A stretch of DNA of 64,000 nucleotides from Paracidovorax wautersii (GTDB taxonomy: Bacteria > Pseudomonadota > Gammaproteobacteria > Burkholderiales > Burkholderiaceae_C): contig WNDQ01000002.1 in assembly GCA_009912175.1 (NCBI GenBank), forward strand, positions 62,001-126,000, in the 5' to 3' direction. The position numbers and the translations under genes are program-made. Below are positions 19,105 through 27,071 of the stretch, in pieces (position 1 is the stretch's first letter; every line of letters starts with the position of its first letter). The notes below the pieces were generated by a model. That model did not search any database. It saw nothing but the letters and a program-made list of their open reading frames with translations, and was not told the DNA's origin.

Positions 19105-19635
19105 TCAGCGCAGCTCGGCGCAGGCAATGCGCGCGCCTGCGCCGCCGATGGGCTGGCTCTGGTAGTCGTCGGGGTTGGCGTGGATGACCAGCGCGGCGCC
19201 GTCCGCGTCGAGCAGCGGCACCCGGCCGGCGGCGCCTTCGCGCAGCGCGACCAGGGTGGAGTACAGCTCCACGCGTGCGCTGCCGTCCGCGGCGACGTAG
19301 AGGTTGGGCAGGTCGCCAGCGTCATTGGCTTCGGGATTGAGCAGCCCGTGCACCAGCTTGCCGTCGCCATGCACGTGGCCGCCCGAGCGCGTGAAGGCGG
19401 CGTCGCTGCAGTCGGCCTTTTCATGGAAATGCGCGCCATGCCAGCCCGGCGGCAGGCCCGTGGCCTCGATGCGCAGTAGCACGCCCTTGGGCGTGGCCGT
19501 GGCGGTAACCGTGCCGATCCGGGCGCCGCTGGCGTTCTTGAGCTCGGCTTGCACGGCGTCGGCGGTTTGGGCCGCGGCGGCCGCGCAGGCCAGGCCCACG
19601 CCCAGGGCTGCGGCAAATGTACGCAATGGCTTCAT
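19105..19635 (-). CDS. sodC: Periplasmic Cu/Zn superoxide dismutase
   Basis: The enzyme removes superoxide in the periplasm. The product has 176 residues with a signal peptide (MKPLRTFAAALGVGLACAAAAA). The copper and zinc ligand regions are present: HGAHFHEKADCSD, GGHVHGDGKLVHG, the zinc Asp region AGDLPNL and ALVIHANPDDY. The Cys pair for the structural disulfide (CSD and the C-terminal IACAEL) is there. It is flanked by unrelated housekeeping genes. Confidence 0.95.
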   Translation of the reverse strand: MKPLRTFAAALGVGLACAAAAAQTADAVQAELKNASGARIGTVTATATPKGVLLRIEATGLPPGWHGAHFHEKADCSDAAFTRSGGHVHGDGKLVHGLLNPEANDAGDLPNLYVAADGSARVELYSTLVALREGAAGRVPLLDADGAALVIHANPDDYQSQPIGGAGARIACAELR

Positions 19636-19753
19636 GGCTTGCTCCTTGGGTTGCAGGGGCCCACTCTGGCACGTTGGGCGCAGGAACGCCAGTCAGCCAA
19701 GGCCGTATTCCTGCGAAATCATGGGGAGCAGTGCCTGCTGCACTGCGGTGGTC

Positions 19754-20548
19754 TCAGTACTCGCCCAGCATCCACCCACTGGCGAAGGCGAAGTATTCGC
19801 GCAGCCAGGCGTTGTAGCGCACCGGCAGCGGCGTGGGCGCGGTGGCGCTGGCCACGTCGATGAAGCCGGCGCGGCGTGCGATCAGGCGGGCACGCAGGGC
19901 ATGAAAGTCGCTGGTGACCAGCAGCAGGGGCTCGGCCGCCTGGCCGCGGCTGGCGAGTAGTTCGCGGCTCCAGCGCAGGTTCTCGAAGGTGCTGGTGCTG
20001 CGTGACTCGCGCAGCAGCCGGGCCTCGGGCAGGCCTTGTTGCAGCAGGTAGTCGGCCATGACGTCGGCTTCGGTGCAGTCCAGCCAGCGGTCGGGACCGC
20101 CGCTGACCACGACCACGGCCTGCGGCCAGTGCCGGGCTTGCTGCAGCGCTTCGTCCAGGCGCGCGCTCAGGGTGGCCGACGGCTGGCAGCGCGGCGTGCC
20201 CGACCCCAGCACCACGATGGCCGCGGGCGCCTGATCGGGCGATGTGCTGTGATCGGCGCGGATGAAGGCAAAGAACACGAGCAGGCTCAGCAGCCACAGC
20301 GCAAAAACGCCCCAGCTGGTGCGCCACAGAACCCGGCGCCAGCGCGGGGCCGGCGGCGCACGCCAGCGCCGCAGCGCCGGCCAGTGCCAGGCCAGCAGCC
20401 CGGCCGCAACGCCCAGCAAGCCGGGCAGGATCGTGCCGAAGTTGACCTGGTGCTGCGCCAGCAGCACGGCACTGTCGACCAGCAACAGTGCGCCGACCAG
20501 GCCCAAGGCCACGGCGGGCCATGGCCTGCCCAGGGTCGGCGGCTTCAT
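19754..20548 (-). CDS. YdcF-like DUF218 membrane protein
   Basis: The product has 264 residues from ATG 20548. Two or three hydrophobic segments (about residues 10-50 and 75-95) are followed by a DUF218 domain with AAIVVLGSGT, VVVVSGGPD and TSTFENLRWSRELL. This fold is found in ElyC and SanA, linked to envelope polysaccharide metabolism, but the activity is unknown. The frame extending upstream to 20770 lies inside prlC and is ignored. Confidence 0.82.
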   Translation of the reverse strand: MKPPTLGRPWPAVALGLVGALLLVDSAVLLAQHQVNFGTILPGLLGVAAGLLAWHWPALRRWRAPPAPRWRRVLWRTSWGVFALWLLSLLVFFAFIRADHSTSPDQAPAAIVVLGSGTPRCQPSATLSARLDEALQQARHWPQAVVVVSGGPDRWLDCTEADVMADYLLQQGLPEARLLRESRSTSTFENLRWSRELLASRGQAAEPLLLVTSDFHALRARLIARRAGFIDVASATAPTPLPVRYNAWLREYFAFASGWMLGEY

Positions 20549-20585
20549 GTCGCCAGGGTGCCGTGTGCGGGGCCGTAGCCCCCGG

Positions 20586-22634
20586 TCACGCCATGCCCTG
20601 ATGTCGCAGCAGGGCGTCGATGCTGGGTTCGCGGCCGCGGAAGGCCTTGAACGACTCCATGGCGGGGCGGCTGCCGCCGGCCTCCAGGATGGCCTGCCGG
20701 TAGCGGCGGCCGGTTTCGGGGCTGTGCGCGCCGTCGGCGTCCACGGTTTCCTCGAAGGCCGCGTAGGCATCGGCGCTCAGGACCTCGGCCCACTTGTAGC
20801 TGTAATAGCCCGCTGCGTAGCCGCCCGCGAAGATGTGGCTGAAGGTGTGCGGCGTGCGGCTGTAGGCGGGCGACTGGAGCACTGCGACTTCCTGGCGCAC
20901 CTGGCCGAGCAGGGCCATGAAGTCGCGCCGGGGCTCGCGGCCGCTGTGCAGCAGCATGTCGTAGAGCGAGAACTCGACCTGGCGCAGCGTCTGCATGCCG
21001 CTCTGGAAGTTCTTGGCCGCCAGCATCTTGTCGTAGAGCGCGCGCGGCAGTGGCTCGCCCGTCTCGACGTGGCCGGTCATGTGGCGCAGCACTTCCCACT
21101 CCCAGCAGAAGTTCTCCATGAACTGGCTGGGCAGCTCCACGGCATCCCACTCCACGCCGCTGATGCCCGAGACATCGCGCTCGTCGACCTGCGTCAGCAT
21201 GTGGTGCAGGCCATGGCCGAATTCGTGGAACAGCGTGATCACGTCGTCGTGCGTGAGCAGCGGCGGCTTGCCGCCGACGCTTTCGGAGAAATTGCACACC
21301 AGGTGCGCCACCGGCGTTTGCAGGCGGCCGGTGTCGGGCCGCAGCCAGCGCGTGCGCACGTCGTCCATCCAGGCGCCGCCGCGCTTGCCCTTGCGCGCGC
21401 CGGGATCGAGGTAGAACTGGCCGACCAACTGGCCGCCGCGCTCGATCCGGTAGAACTCGACCGTCGGGTGCCAGACGGGCGCTTCGTCGCGCCGGATGGC
21501 AACTTCGAACAGCGTCTCGACGATCTTGAACAGGCCGGCCAGCACCTTGGGCTCCGGGAAGTAGGGCTTGACCTCCTGGTCGCTGAAGCTGTAGCGCGCT
21601 TCCTTGAGCTTTTCGCCGATGTAGGGCCAGTCCCAGGGCTGCGGGTCGCCAATGCCCAATTGCTCGGCACCGAAGGCGCGCAGATCGGCCAGGTCCTGCT
21701 CGGCATAGGGGCGAGCACGCCGGGCCAGGTCGCGCAGGAAGTCGACGACCTGCTGCGGCGACTCGGCCATCTTGGGCACCAGGGAGACGGTGGCGAAGTC
21801 GGCGTAGCCCAGCAGCACGGATTCCTCGTGGCGCAGGGCCAGGATCTCGCGGATGATCTCGGTGTTGTCGAACTTCGTGCCCTCGCCCTCGGCGACTTCG
21901 CTGGCGCGCGTGACGTAGGCCTTGTAGAGCTTTTCGCGCAGCGCGCTCGACTGCGCGTACTGCATCACGGACAGGTAGCTGGGCAGCTTGAGCGTGAATT
22001 TGTAACCAGCCTTGCCGTCCTTACCATCGGCCTGGGCGGCTTCGCGCGCGGCCTGCAGCGCATCGGCCGGAATGCCGGCGACTTCGTCGTCACCGGCCAG
22101 ATAGGCGTAGGCATCGGTGGCGTCGAGCGCGTTCTCGCTGAATTTCTGCGTCAGCTCGGCCATGCGGTCCTGGATGGCCGCGTAGCGTTCGCGTGCCGCG
22201 CCTTGCAGTTCGGCGCCCGACAGCACAAAGCCGCGAATGGCGTTCTTGTGGGCCTGCTGCTGCGCGGGCGTCAGCGTGGCGACGTCCATGGCCTTGTACT
22301 TGGCGTAGAGCGCCTCGTCGGCGCCCAGCTGGGTCCAGAACTCCGAAACCTGTGGCAGCACGGCGTTGTAGGCCGCGCGCAACTCCGGTGTGTCCGCCAC
22401 GGACTTGAGGTGGCCGACGGCGCCCCAGGCGCTGCCCAACTGCTCCGTGGCCACGTCCAGCGTGCGGGCGACCTCGCGCCATTGGGCGGGGAAGTCCGGC
22501 GCGGTCACGCGGGCCTGGGCTTCACGGGCCTGGGCCAGCAGCGTGGTGATGGCGGGCTCCACATGCTCGGGCCGGATGCGGTCGAACAGGGGGAGATCGG
22601 TGAAGTCGAGCAGGGGATTGGCGGAGGAGGTCAT
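20586..22634 (-). CDS. prlC: Oligopeptidase A (M3 family)
   Basis: This cytosolic zinc metallopeptidase degrades short peptides including cleaved signal peptides. The product has 682 residues from MTSSANPLLDF; an ATG 9 nt upstream is also possible. The zinc motif HEFGH lies in LFHEFGHGLHHMLTQ with the third ligand in the following SGVEWDAVELPSQ block. It lies 79 nt after folD on the same strand. Confidence 0.95.
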   Translation of the reverse strand: MTSSANPLLDFTDLPLFDRIRPEHVEPAITTLLAQAREAQARVTAPDFPAQWREVARTLDVATEQLGSAWGAVGHLKSVADTPELRAAYNAVLPQVSEFWTQLGADEALYAKYKAMDVATLTPAQQQAHKNAIRGFVLSGAELQGAARERYAAIQDRMAELTQKFSENALDATDAYAYLAGDDEVAGIPADALQAAREAAQADGKDGKAGYKFTLKLPSYLSVMQYAQSSALREKLYKAYVTRASEVAEGEGTKFDNTEIIREILALRHEESVLLGYADFATVSLVPKMAESPQQVVDFLRDLARRARPYAEQDLADLRAFGAEQLGIGDPQPWDWPYIGEKLKEARYSFSDQEVKPYFPEPKVLAGLFKIVETLFEVAIRRDEAPVWHPTVEFYRIERGGQLVGQFYLDPGARKGKRGGAWMDDVRTRWLRPDTGRLQTPVAHLVCNFSESVGGKPPLLTHDDVITLFHEFGHGLHHMLTQVDERDVSGISGVEWDAVELPSQFMENFCWEWEVLRHMTGHVETGEPLPRALYDKMLAAKNFQSGMQTLRQVEFSLYDMLLHSGREPRRDFMALLGQVRQEVAVLQSPAYSRTPHTFSHIFAGGYAAGYYSYKWAEVLSADAYAAFEETVDADGAHSPETGRRYRQAILEAGGSRPAMESFKAFRGREPSIDALLRHQGMA

Positions 22635-22713
22635 GCGTCGCATTTTGCGGCATGGCCGTGGGATTCAAGCCGTCCCCCGCTGATTTGTCGCGATCGCCGT
22701 GATAGCGGTGGAC

Positions 22714-23574
22714 TCAGGCGCGCTGGGCCAGCGCCCGCTCGGCCGATTCGATGGTGTTGACCAGCAGCATGGTGACGGTCATGGGGCCGACGCCGCCTGG
22801 CACCGGGGTGATCCAGCCGGCGACTTCCTTGACGGCGGCGAAGTCCACGTCGCCGCAGAGCTTGCCTTGCTCATTGCGGTTCATGCCCACGTCAATCACC
22901 ACGGCGCCGGGCTTGACCATGTCGGCGGTCAGTGTGTTGCGCCGGCCGACGGCTGCGACGATGACGTCGGCCTGCAGCGTGTGGGCCTTGAGGTCTTGCG
23001 TGGCGCTGTGGCAGATGGTGACGGTGGCGTTCTTCTGCAGCAGCATCAGTGCCATGGGCTTGCCGACGTTGTTGCTGCGGCCGATGACCACGGCATGCTT
23101 GCCGCGCAGGTCGATGCCGGTGCTCTCCAGCAGTTTGATGCAGCCATAAGGCGTGCAGGACCAAAAGCCCGGCATGCCGGTCATGAGGGCGCCGGCGCTG
23201 GCGATGTGGAAGCCGTCGACGTCCTTGGACGGCGCGATGGCCTCGATGACTTTCTGGGCGTCGATGTGGCGTGGCAGGGGCAATTGCACCAGGATGCCGT
23301 GGATGGCCGGATCGGCGTTGAGCGCATGCACGCGAGCGAGCAAGTCGGCCTCGCTCAGGGTGGCGTCGTACTTCTCGAGCACGGAATGCAAGCCAGCTTC
23401 CTGGCAGGCCTGGACCTTCTTGCCGACATACACCTGGCTGGCCGGATCTTCGCCGACCAGTACCACGGCCAAGCCGGGCGTGGTACCCCGGGCCTTGAGT
23501 TGCGCCGCGCGGGCGGCAACGTCGGCGCGCAGTTTCGAGGAGAGTTCGTTTCCGTTGATCAGTTGGGCGGTCAT
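22714..23574 (-). CDS. folD: Bifunctional methylenetetrahydrofolate dehydrogenase/cyclohydrolase
   Basis: It interconverts 5,10-methylene-THF and 10-formyl-THF for one-carbon supply. The product has 286 residues. Family blocks include [20 protein letters not shown] (with the catalytic Lys), [24 protein letters not shown] and [15 protein letters not shown]. It is preceded by a terminator for the two-component system genes. Confidence 0.97.
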   Translation of the reverse strand: MTAQLINGNELSSKLRADVAARAAQLKARGTTPGLAVVLVGEDPASQVYVGKKVQACQEAGLHSVLEKYDATLSEADLLARVHALNADPAIHGILVQLPLPRHIDAQKVIEAIAPSKDVDGFHIASAGALMTGMPGFWSCTPYGCIKLLESTGIDLRGKHAVVIGRSNNVGKPMALMLLQKNATVTICHSATQDLKAHTLQADVIVAAVGRRNTLTADMVKPGAVVIDVGMNRNEQGKLCGDVDFAAVKEVAGWITPVPGGVGPMTVTMLLVNTIESAERALAQRA

Positions 23575-23599
23575 GGCAGGCGAAAGAAGCGAAGAGTCG

Positions 23600-23636
23600 A
23601 AAAAAGAAAACGCCCGTAGCCGTCTCTCTACGGGCG
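23600..23636 (-). terminator. Intrinsic terminator after the response regulator gene
   Basis: Read on the minus strand, the arms cgcccgtag (23636-23628) and ctacgggcg (23619-23611) pair perfectly around an 8-nt loop and are followed by a T-rich run (ttttcttttttc). It lies between the response regulator stop and folD and separates the two transcription units. Confidence 0.85.
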
Positions 23637-23672
23637 GTGTGCCAGGGGACGGCTCGGGTCGTCGAAGTGTAC

Positions 23673-24296
23673 TCAGGCCTTGCTGGCCTGCCCCAGGGCG
23701 ATCTTGAGCAGGTCGGCCACGGTGTTGGCGCCCAGCTTTTCCATGATGTTGGCGCGGTGGGCCTCGACCGTCTTGATGCTGATGTTGAGGTCGTCGGCGA
23801 TCTGTTTGTTCAGGCGGCCGGCGACGATGCGTTCGAGCACCTGCGACTCGCGGCCGGTGAGCTTGGAGAGCAGGGCGTCGCGGCTGGCGGCCTGCTGGTG
23901 GTCGGCGAAGGCGCCGCGCGCCACGTCGAGCATGCGCTCGACCAGCACCACCAGGTCGTCTTCCTTGAAGGGTTTCTGGATGAAGTCGAGCGCGCCCTTC
24001 TTCATGGTGTCGACCGCCATGGGCACGTCGCCGTGGCCGGTGATGAAGACGACGGGCAGCGGCGACTTGCGCTCGAGCAGCTTGTCCTGCAGTTCAAGGC
24101 CGCTCATGCCGTCCATGCGGATGTCCACCAGCAGGCAGGCGACCTCGCGCGGGTCGTAGCGCGAGAGGAAACTCTCGGCCGAATCGAAACAGCGGACCCG
24201 GTAGTCCTTGCCCTCCAGCAGCCACTGCAGCGAGTCGCGCACCGCCTCGTCGTCATCGACGACATAGATGGTGCCTTTCTTCGGAATCACGCTCAT
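23673..24296 (-). CDS. FixJ/NarL-type response regulator
   Basis: The product has 207 residues. The receiver domain (about 8-122) shows the acidic cluster D14-D16, phospho-acceptor D58 in LLVDIRMDG and Lys in IQKPF. A LuxR-type helix-turn-helix follows (about 140-205: [20 protein letters not shown]). Its start overlaps the kinase stop by 4 nt. The targets are unknown; the adjacent divergent pyruvate dehydrogenase operon is a plausible one. Confidence 0.93.
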   Translation of the reverse strand: MSVIPKKGTIYVVDDDEAVRDSLQWLLEGKDYRVRCFDSAESFLSRYDPREVACLLVDIRMDGMSGLELQDKLLERKSPLPVVFITGHGDVPMAVDTMKKGALDFIQKPFKEDDLVVLVERMLDVARGAFADHQQAASRDALLSKLTGRESQVLERIVAGRLNKQIADDLNISIKTVEAHRANIMEKLGANTVADLLKIALGQASKA

Positions 24297-26836
24297 ACGT
24301 TTGCCTCGTCTTCTCTCGTGTCTTCAAAATCGCGAGCAGCCGTCACTGGAATCCAGAAGCTGAAGCGGCTGCCGATGATGTCGGGGCCATTGTAGATATT
24401 TTCGGCCTGCAGGCGTCCCTGGTGGGACTCGACGATGGTACGACACAGTTTGAGGCCGATGCCCATTCCTTCTTTCTTGGTGGTGAAAAAAGCGTCGAAT
24501 ATCTGCGCCATGATCTCCTTGGGCAGGCCCGGCCCTGAATCCTGCACGGCAAATTCGATGGCGTTGCGGCCGTCGACCTGGCGCGGCACCACGCGCAGCT
24601 CGACATTGCGTTTGGTGCTGGGCCGGTTGGCCTGGTCGATGGCCTCGCCGGCGTTCTTGAGCAGGTTGATGAGCACCTGCTCGATCAGGATCGGGTCGAC
24701 CATGAGCGGCGGCAGGCGCGCGGCGACGTAGTGGCTCAGCCGCACGTTGCGCCGGCGCAGTTCCAGGCCGGCCAGCTCGATCGCCTCGCCCACGATGACC
24801 TCGACGTCCGAGCGCGTGCGGTTGGGCTCGCTGCGTTTGACGAAGGCGCGGATGCGCTGAATGATCTGGCCCGCGCGCTGCGCCTGGTGGGCGGTCTTTT
24901 CGAGCGCCTTGAGCAGGTCTTCCTCGCGCAGTTGCTGGTTGCGCAGGCGCGAGAGCATGCCGTTGCAATAGTTGGAGATGGCCGCCAGCGGCTGGTTGAG
25001 CTCGTGGGCGACGGAGGAGGCCATCTCGCCCATGGTGATCAGCCGGTTGGCCGACTCCGCGCGCTCGGCCTGGCGTGCGGCCTGCTCTTCGGCCTGGCGG
25101 CGCGCCGTGATGTCCGAGGCGATCACCATCTGCGCCAGGCGCCCGTCCACCCAACTGAGGTAGCGCGAGCGGATTTCCAGCCACTTGTCGAGTTCGGCCA
25201 CGTAGATTTCGGCGCTGCCGCTTTGCGCCGAGGTCAGCTCGTCGGTGGGCAGGCCCGCCAGTGAGTCGACTTCGTCCTGGGCCTCGTCTGTGCTGCCCGC
25301 GCCGCTCATGCCGGCCTGCGCGACCATGCCCAGGTGGCCCTTGGTCTGGGTGCCGAACCACTGGCGGTAGAGCTTGTTGGCGAACAGCAGCTCGGTGCTG
25401 CCCAGCGGCGCGACCGAGACCGAGGCGTCCAGCGCTTCGAGCACCGTGGTGAAACGCTGGTAGGACGCCGAGAGCTGCTCGCGGATGCGGTTGGGCTCGG
25501 TGATGTCGGTCATCGACGTCATCCAGCCGGCCTGCTGGCCCTGCGGGTCGATCAGCGGCGAGACATACATGCGCGCGTCGAACAGCGTGCCGTTCTTGCG
25601 CTTGACCCGCACCTGGAAGCCGCCCGGGCTGAAATGGCCGCTGAGTTCGTCCTGCAGGCGCGCGCTGAGCAGTTCGCGGTCTTGTTCGGGCCAGTGGGGG
25701 AAGGGCGCGCTCTGGCCGACCAGTTCGCCCTCGCTCCAGCCCGTCATCTGGCAGAAAGCCGGGTTGACGTAGCTGATGCGGCCCTGCATGTCCATGGCGC
25801 GCAGGCCTATGCGCATGGAGTTCTCCATCGCGCGGCGGAAATTGGTCTCGGCCACCAGTGCACGCTGCGTCTGCTGGCGCCGGCGCATGTGGCGCCAGTT
25901 GGACAGCAGCGTCCAGACCGTCAGGGCGCTGAGCGCGCAGACCATCCAGAACAGGCCGCTGCCCACCACGTTGAGCGAGGTGCGGTACATCTGCGCGCGC
26001 ACCTGCAGCGTGTGGCCGATCGGGTAGACGGGCGCGGCGTATTCGCTGCTCGGGTTGATCCAGGGCAGCAGCGAGCGTGCGCTGGGCGGAATGGCGGCGC
26101 CGGCCAGCAGATTGCCCTGGTCGTCGAGCAGCGTGATGGCATAACGCGTGCCGACATCGCCCGAGACCGAGAACGGCAGCATGCGCTCGATGGCGTATTC
26201 CACCACCAGCGCGCCGGTAACCTGGCCCTGATTGACGATGGGGACCTGCAGCTGCAGCGTCCAGAGGTTGACGTCAGGCCGGCTGCGGTAGGGCACCGAA
26301 TAGACGGGCTGGCGAATGGCCTGGACCTTGTCGAGCGTGGCCTGCGTCTGCGGCAGGTTGGCGATGTCGTCCAGCGTCTGGCCATACAGGCGCGCGTTAT
26401 AGGCCACGTGGCCGGACTCGACGTGGCGCTGCGCGTCGATCCACAGCAGGCTCTGGATTTCGGGGTACTTGCCGGCGTAGCCCTCGGCCTGGGCCCGGAA
26501 GAAGTCGGTGCGGTCGAGCAGGGCCGACTGCTGCGGCAGCTCGCGCGCGATGTGGATGAACTGCTCCTGCTGCTCGACCAGGCGCAGGCGGATCTGCTGG
26601 CGCATGTTCTCGACGTCGCGCACCACGGTTTCCTGCCCGCGCGAGATCTCTTCGGCCCGCAGATAGAAGAACGCGGCGGAAATGGCGGCCAGGAACAGCA
26701 GCACCGCGCCCAGGGGGGCGAGCACCATGTAGCGGTCCTGTCGCGAAGGCGACTGTTTGTCCCACCAGCGGTCGATGCTGCTCCGGGCGGACGCGGCCAG
26801 GTTGGAGGGGGCGGGCACGGGAATGCGTTTCGACAT
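24293..26836 (-). CDS. Membrane PAS-domain sensor histidine kinase
   Basis: The product has 847 residues. It has a membrane helix at about 36-59, a large periplasmic sensor region (about 60-295, CHASE/Cache-like) and a second helix at about 296-320. A PAS domain (about 330-450) and a second PAS-like region (about 455-575) follow. The HisKA phospho-acceptor His lies near residue 609 in MGEMASSVAHELNQPLAAIS, and the HATPase has the N and G boxes (LLKNAGEAID, DSGPGLPKE). The DctB/FixL-like kinase half suggests sensing of a small organic ligand. It pairs with the FixJ-type regulator that overlaps its end. Confidence 0.93.
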   Translation of the reverse strand: MSKRIPVPAPSNLAASARSSIDRWWDKQSPSRQDRYMVLAPLGAVLLFLAAISAAFFYLRAEEISRGQETVVRDVENMRQQIRLRLVEQQEQFIHIARELPQQSALLDRTDFFRAQAEGYAGKYPEIQSLLWIDAQRHVESGHVAYNARLYGQTLDDIANLPQTQATLDKVQAIRQPVYSVPYRSRPDVNLWTLQLQVPIVNQGQVTGALVVEYAIERMLPFSVSGDVGTRYAITLLDDQGNLLAGAAIPPSARSLLPWINPSSEYAAPVYPIGHTLQVRAQMYRTSLNVVGSGLFWMVCALSALTVWTLLSNWRHMRRRQQTQRALVAETNFRRAMENSMRIGLRAMDMQGRISYVNPAFCQMTGWSEGELVGQSAPFPHWPEQDRELLSARLQDELSGHFSPGGFQVRVKRKNGTLFDARMYVSPLIDPQGQQAGWMTSMTDITEPNRIREQLSASYQRFTTVLEALDASVSVAPLGSTELLFANKLYRQWFGTQTKGHLGMVAQAGMSGAGSTDEAQDEVDSLAGLPTDELTSAQSGSAEIYVAELDKWLEIRSRYLSWVDGRLAQMVIASDITARRQAEEQAARQAERAESANRLITMGEMASSVAHELNQPLAAISNYCNGMLSRLRNQQLREEDLLKALEKTAHQAQRAGQIIQRIRAFVKRSEPNRTRSDVEVIVGEAIELAGLELRRRNVRLSHYVAARLPPLMVDPILIEQVLINLLKNAGEAIDQANRPSTKRNVELRVVPRQVDGRNAIEFAVQDSGPGLPKEIMAQIFDAFFTTKKEGMGIGLKLCRTIVESHQGRLQAENIYNGPDIIGSRFSFWIPVTAARDFEDTREDEANV

Positions 26837-27071
26837 AAGGCCTGAGTTTAGGGGCTGCGCCGCAGGGAAGCCTGTGATTCGACAGTGTTTTTGAGGGGCC
26901 GCGCCGACGGAGGCGGGCGGGTGCCGATGGGGGTGGGGTCGCGGTGTTGTTTCGATTTCATATTGTGGTGCAGCAATTCATAAATTGGAAAGCACGGGCA
27001 AAATTGTGCGAAACTCCGAGGCTGATCGCATACCCACCGTTCACAACCTGCCAGTCCCAAGGAGACAATCC

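Noticed and set aside
19728-19746. Inverted repeat gcagtgc/gcactgc between sodC and the YdcF-like gene
   Set aside because: It is a short stem without a T-run on either strand, not enough to call a terminator.
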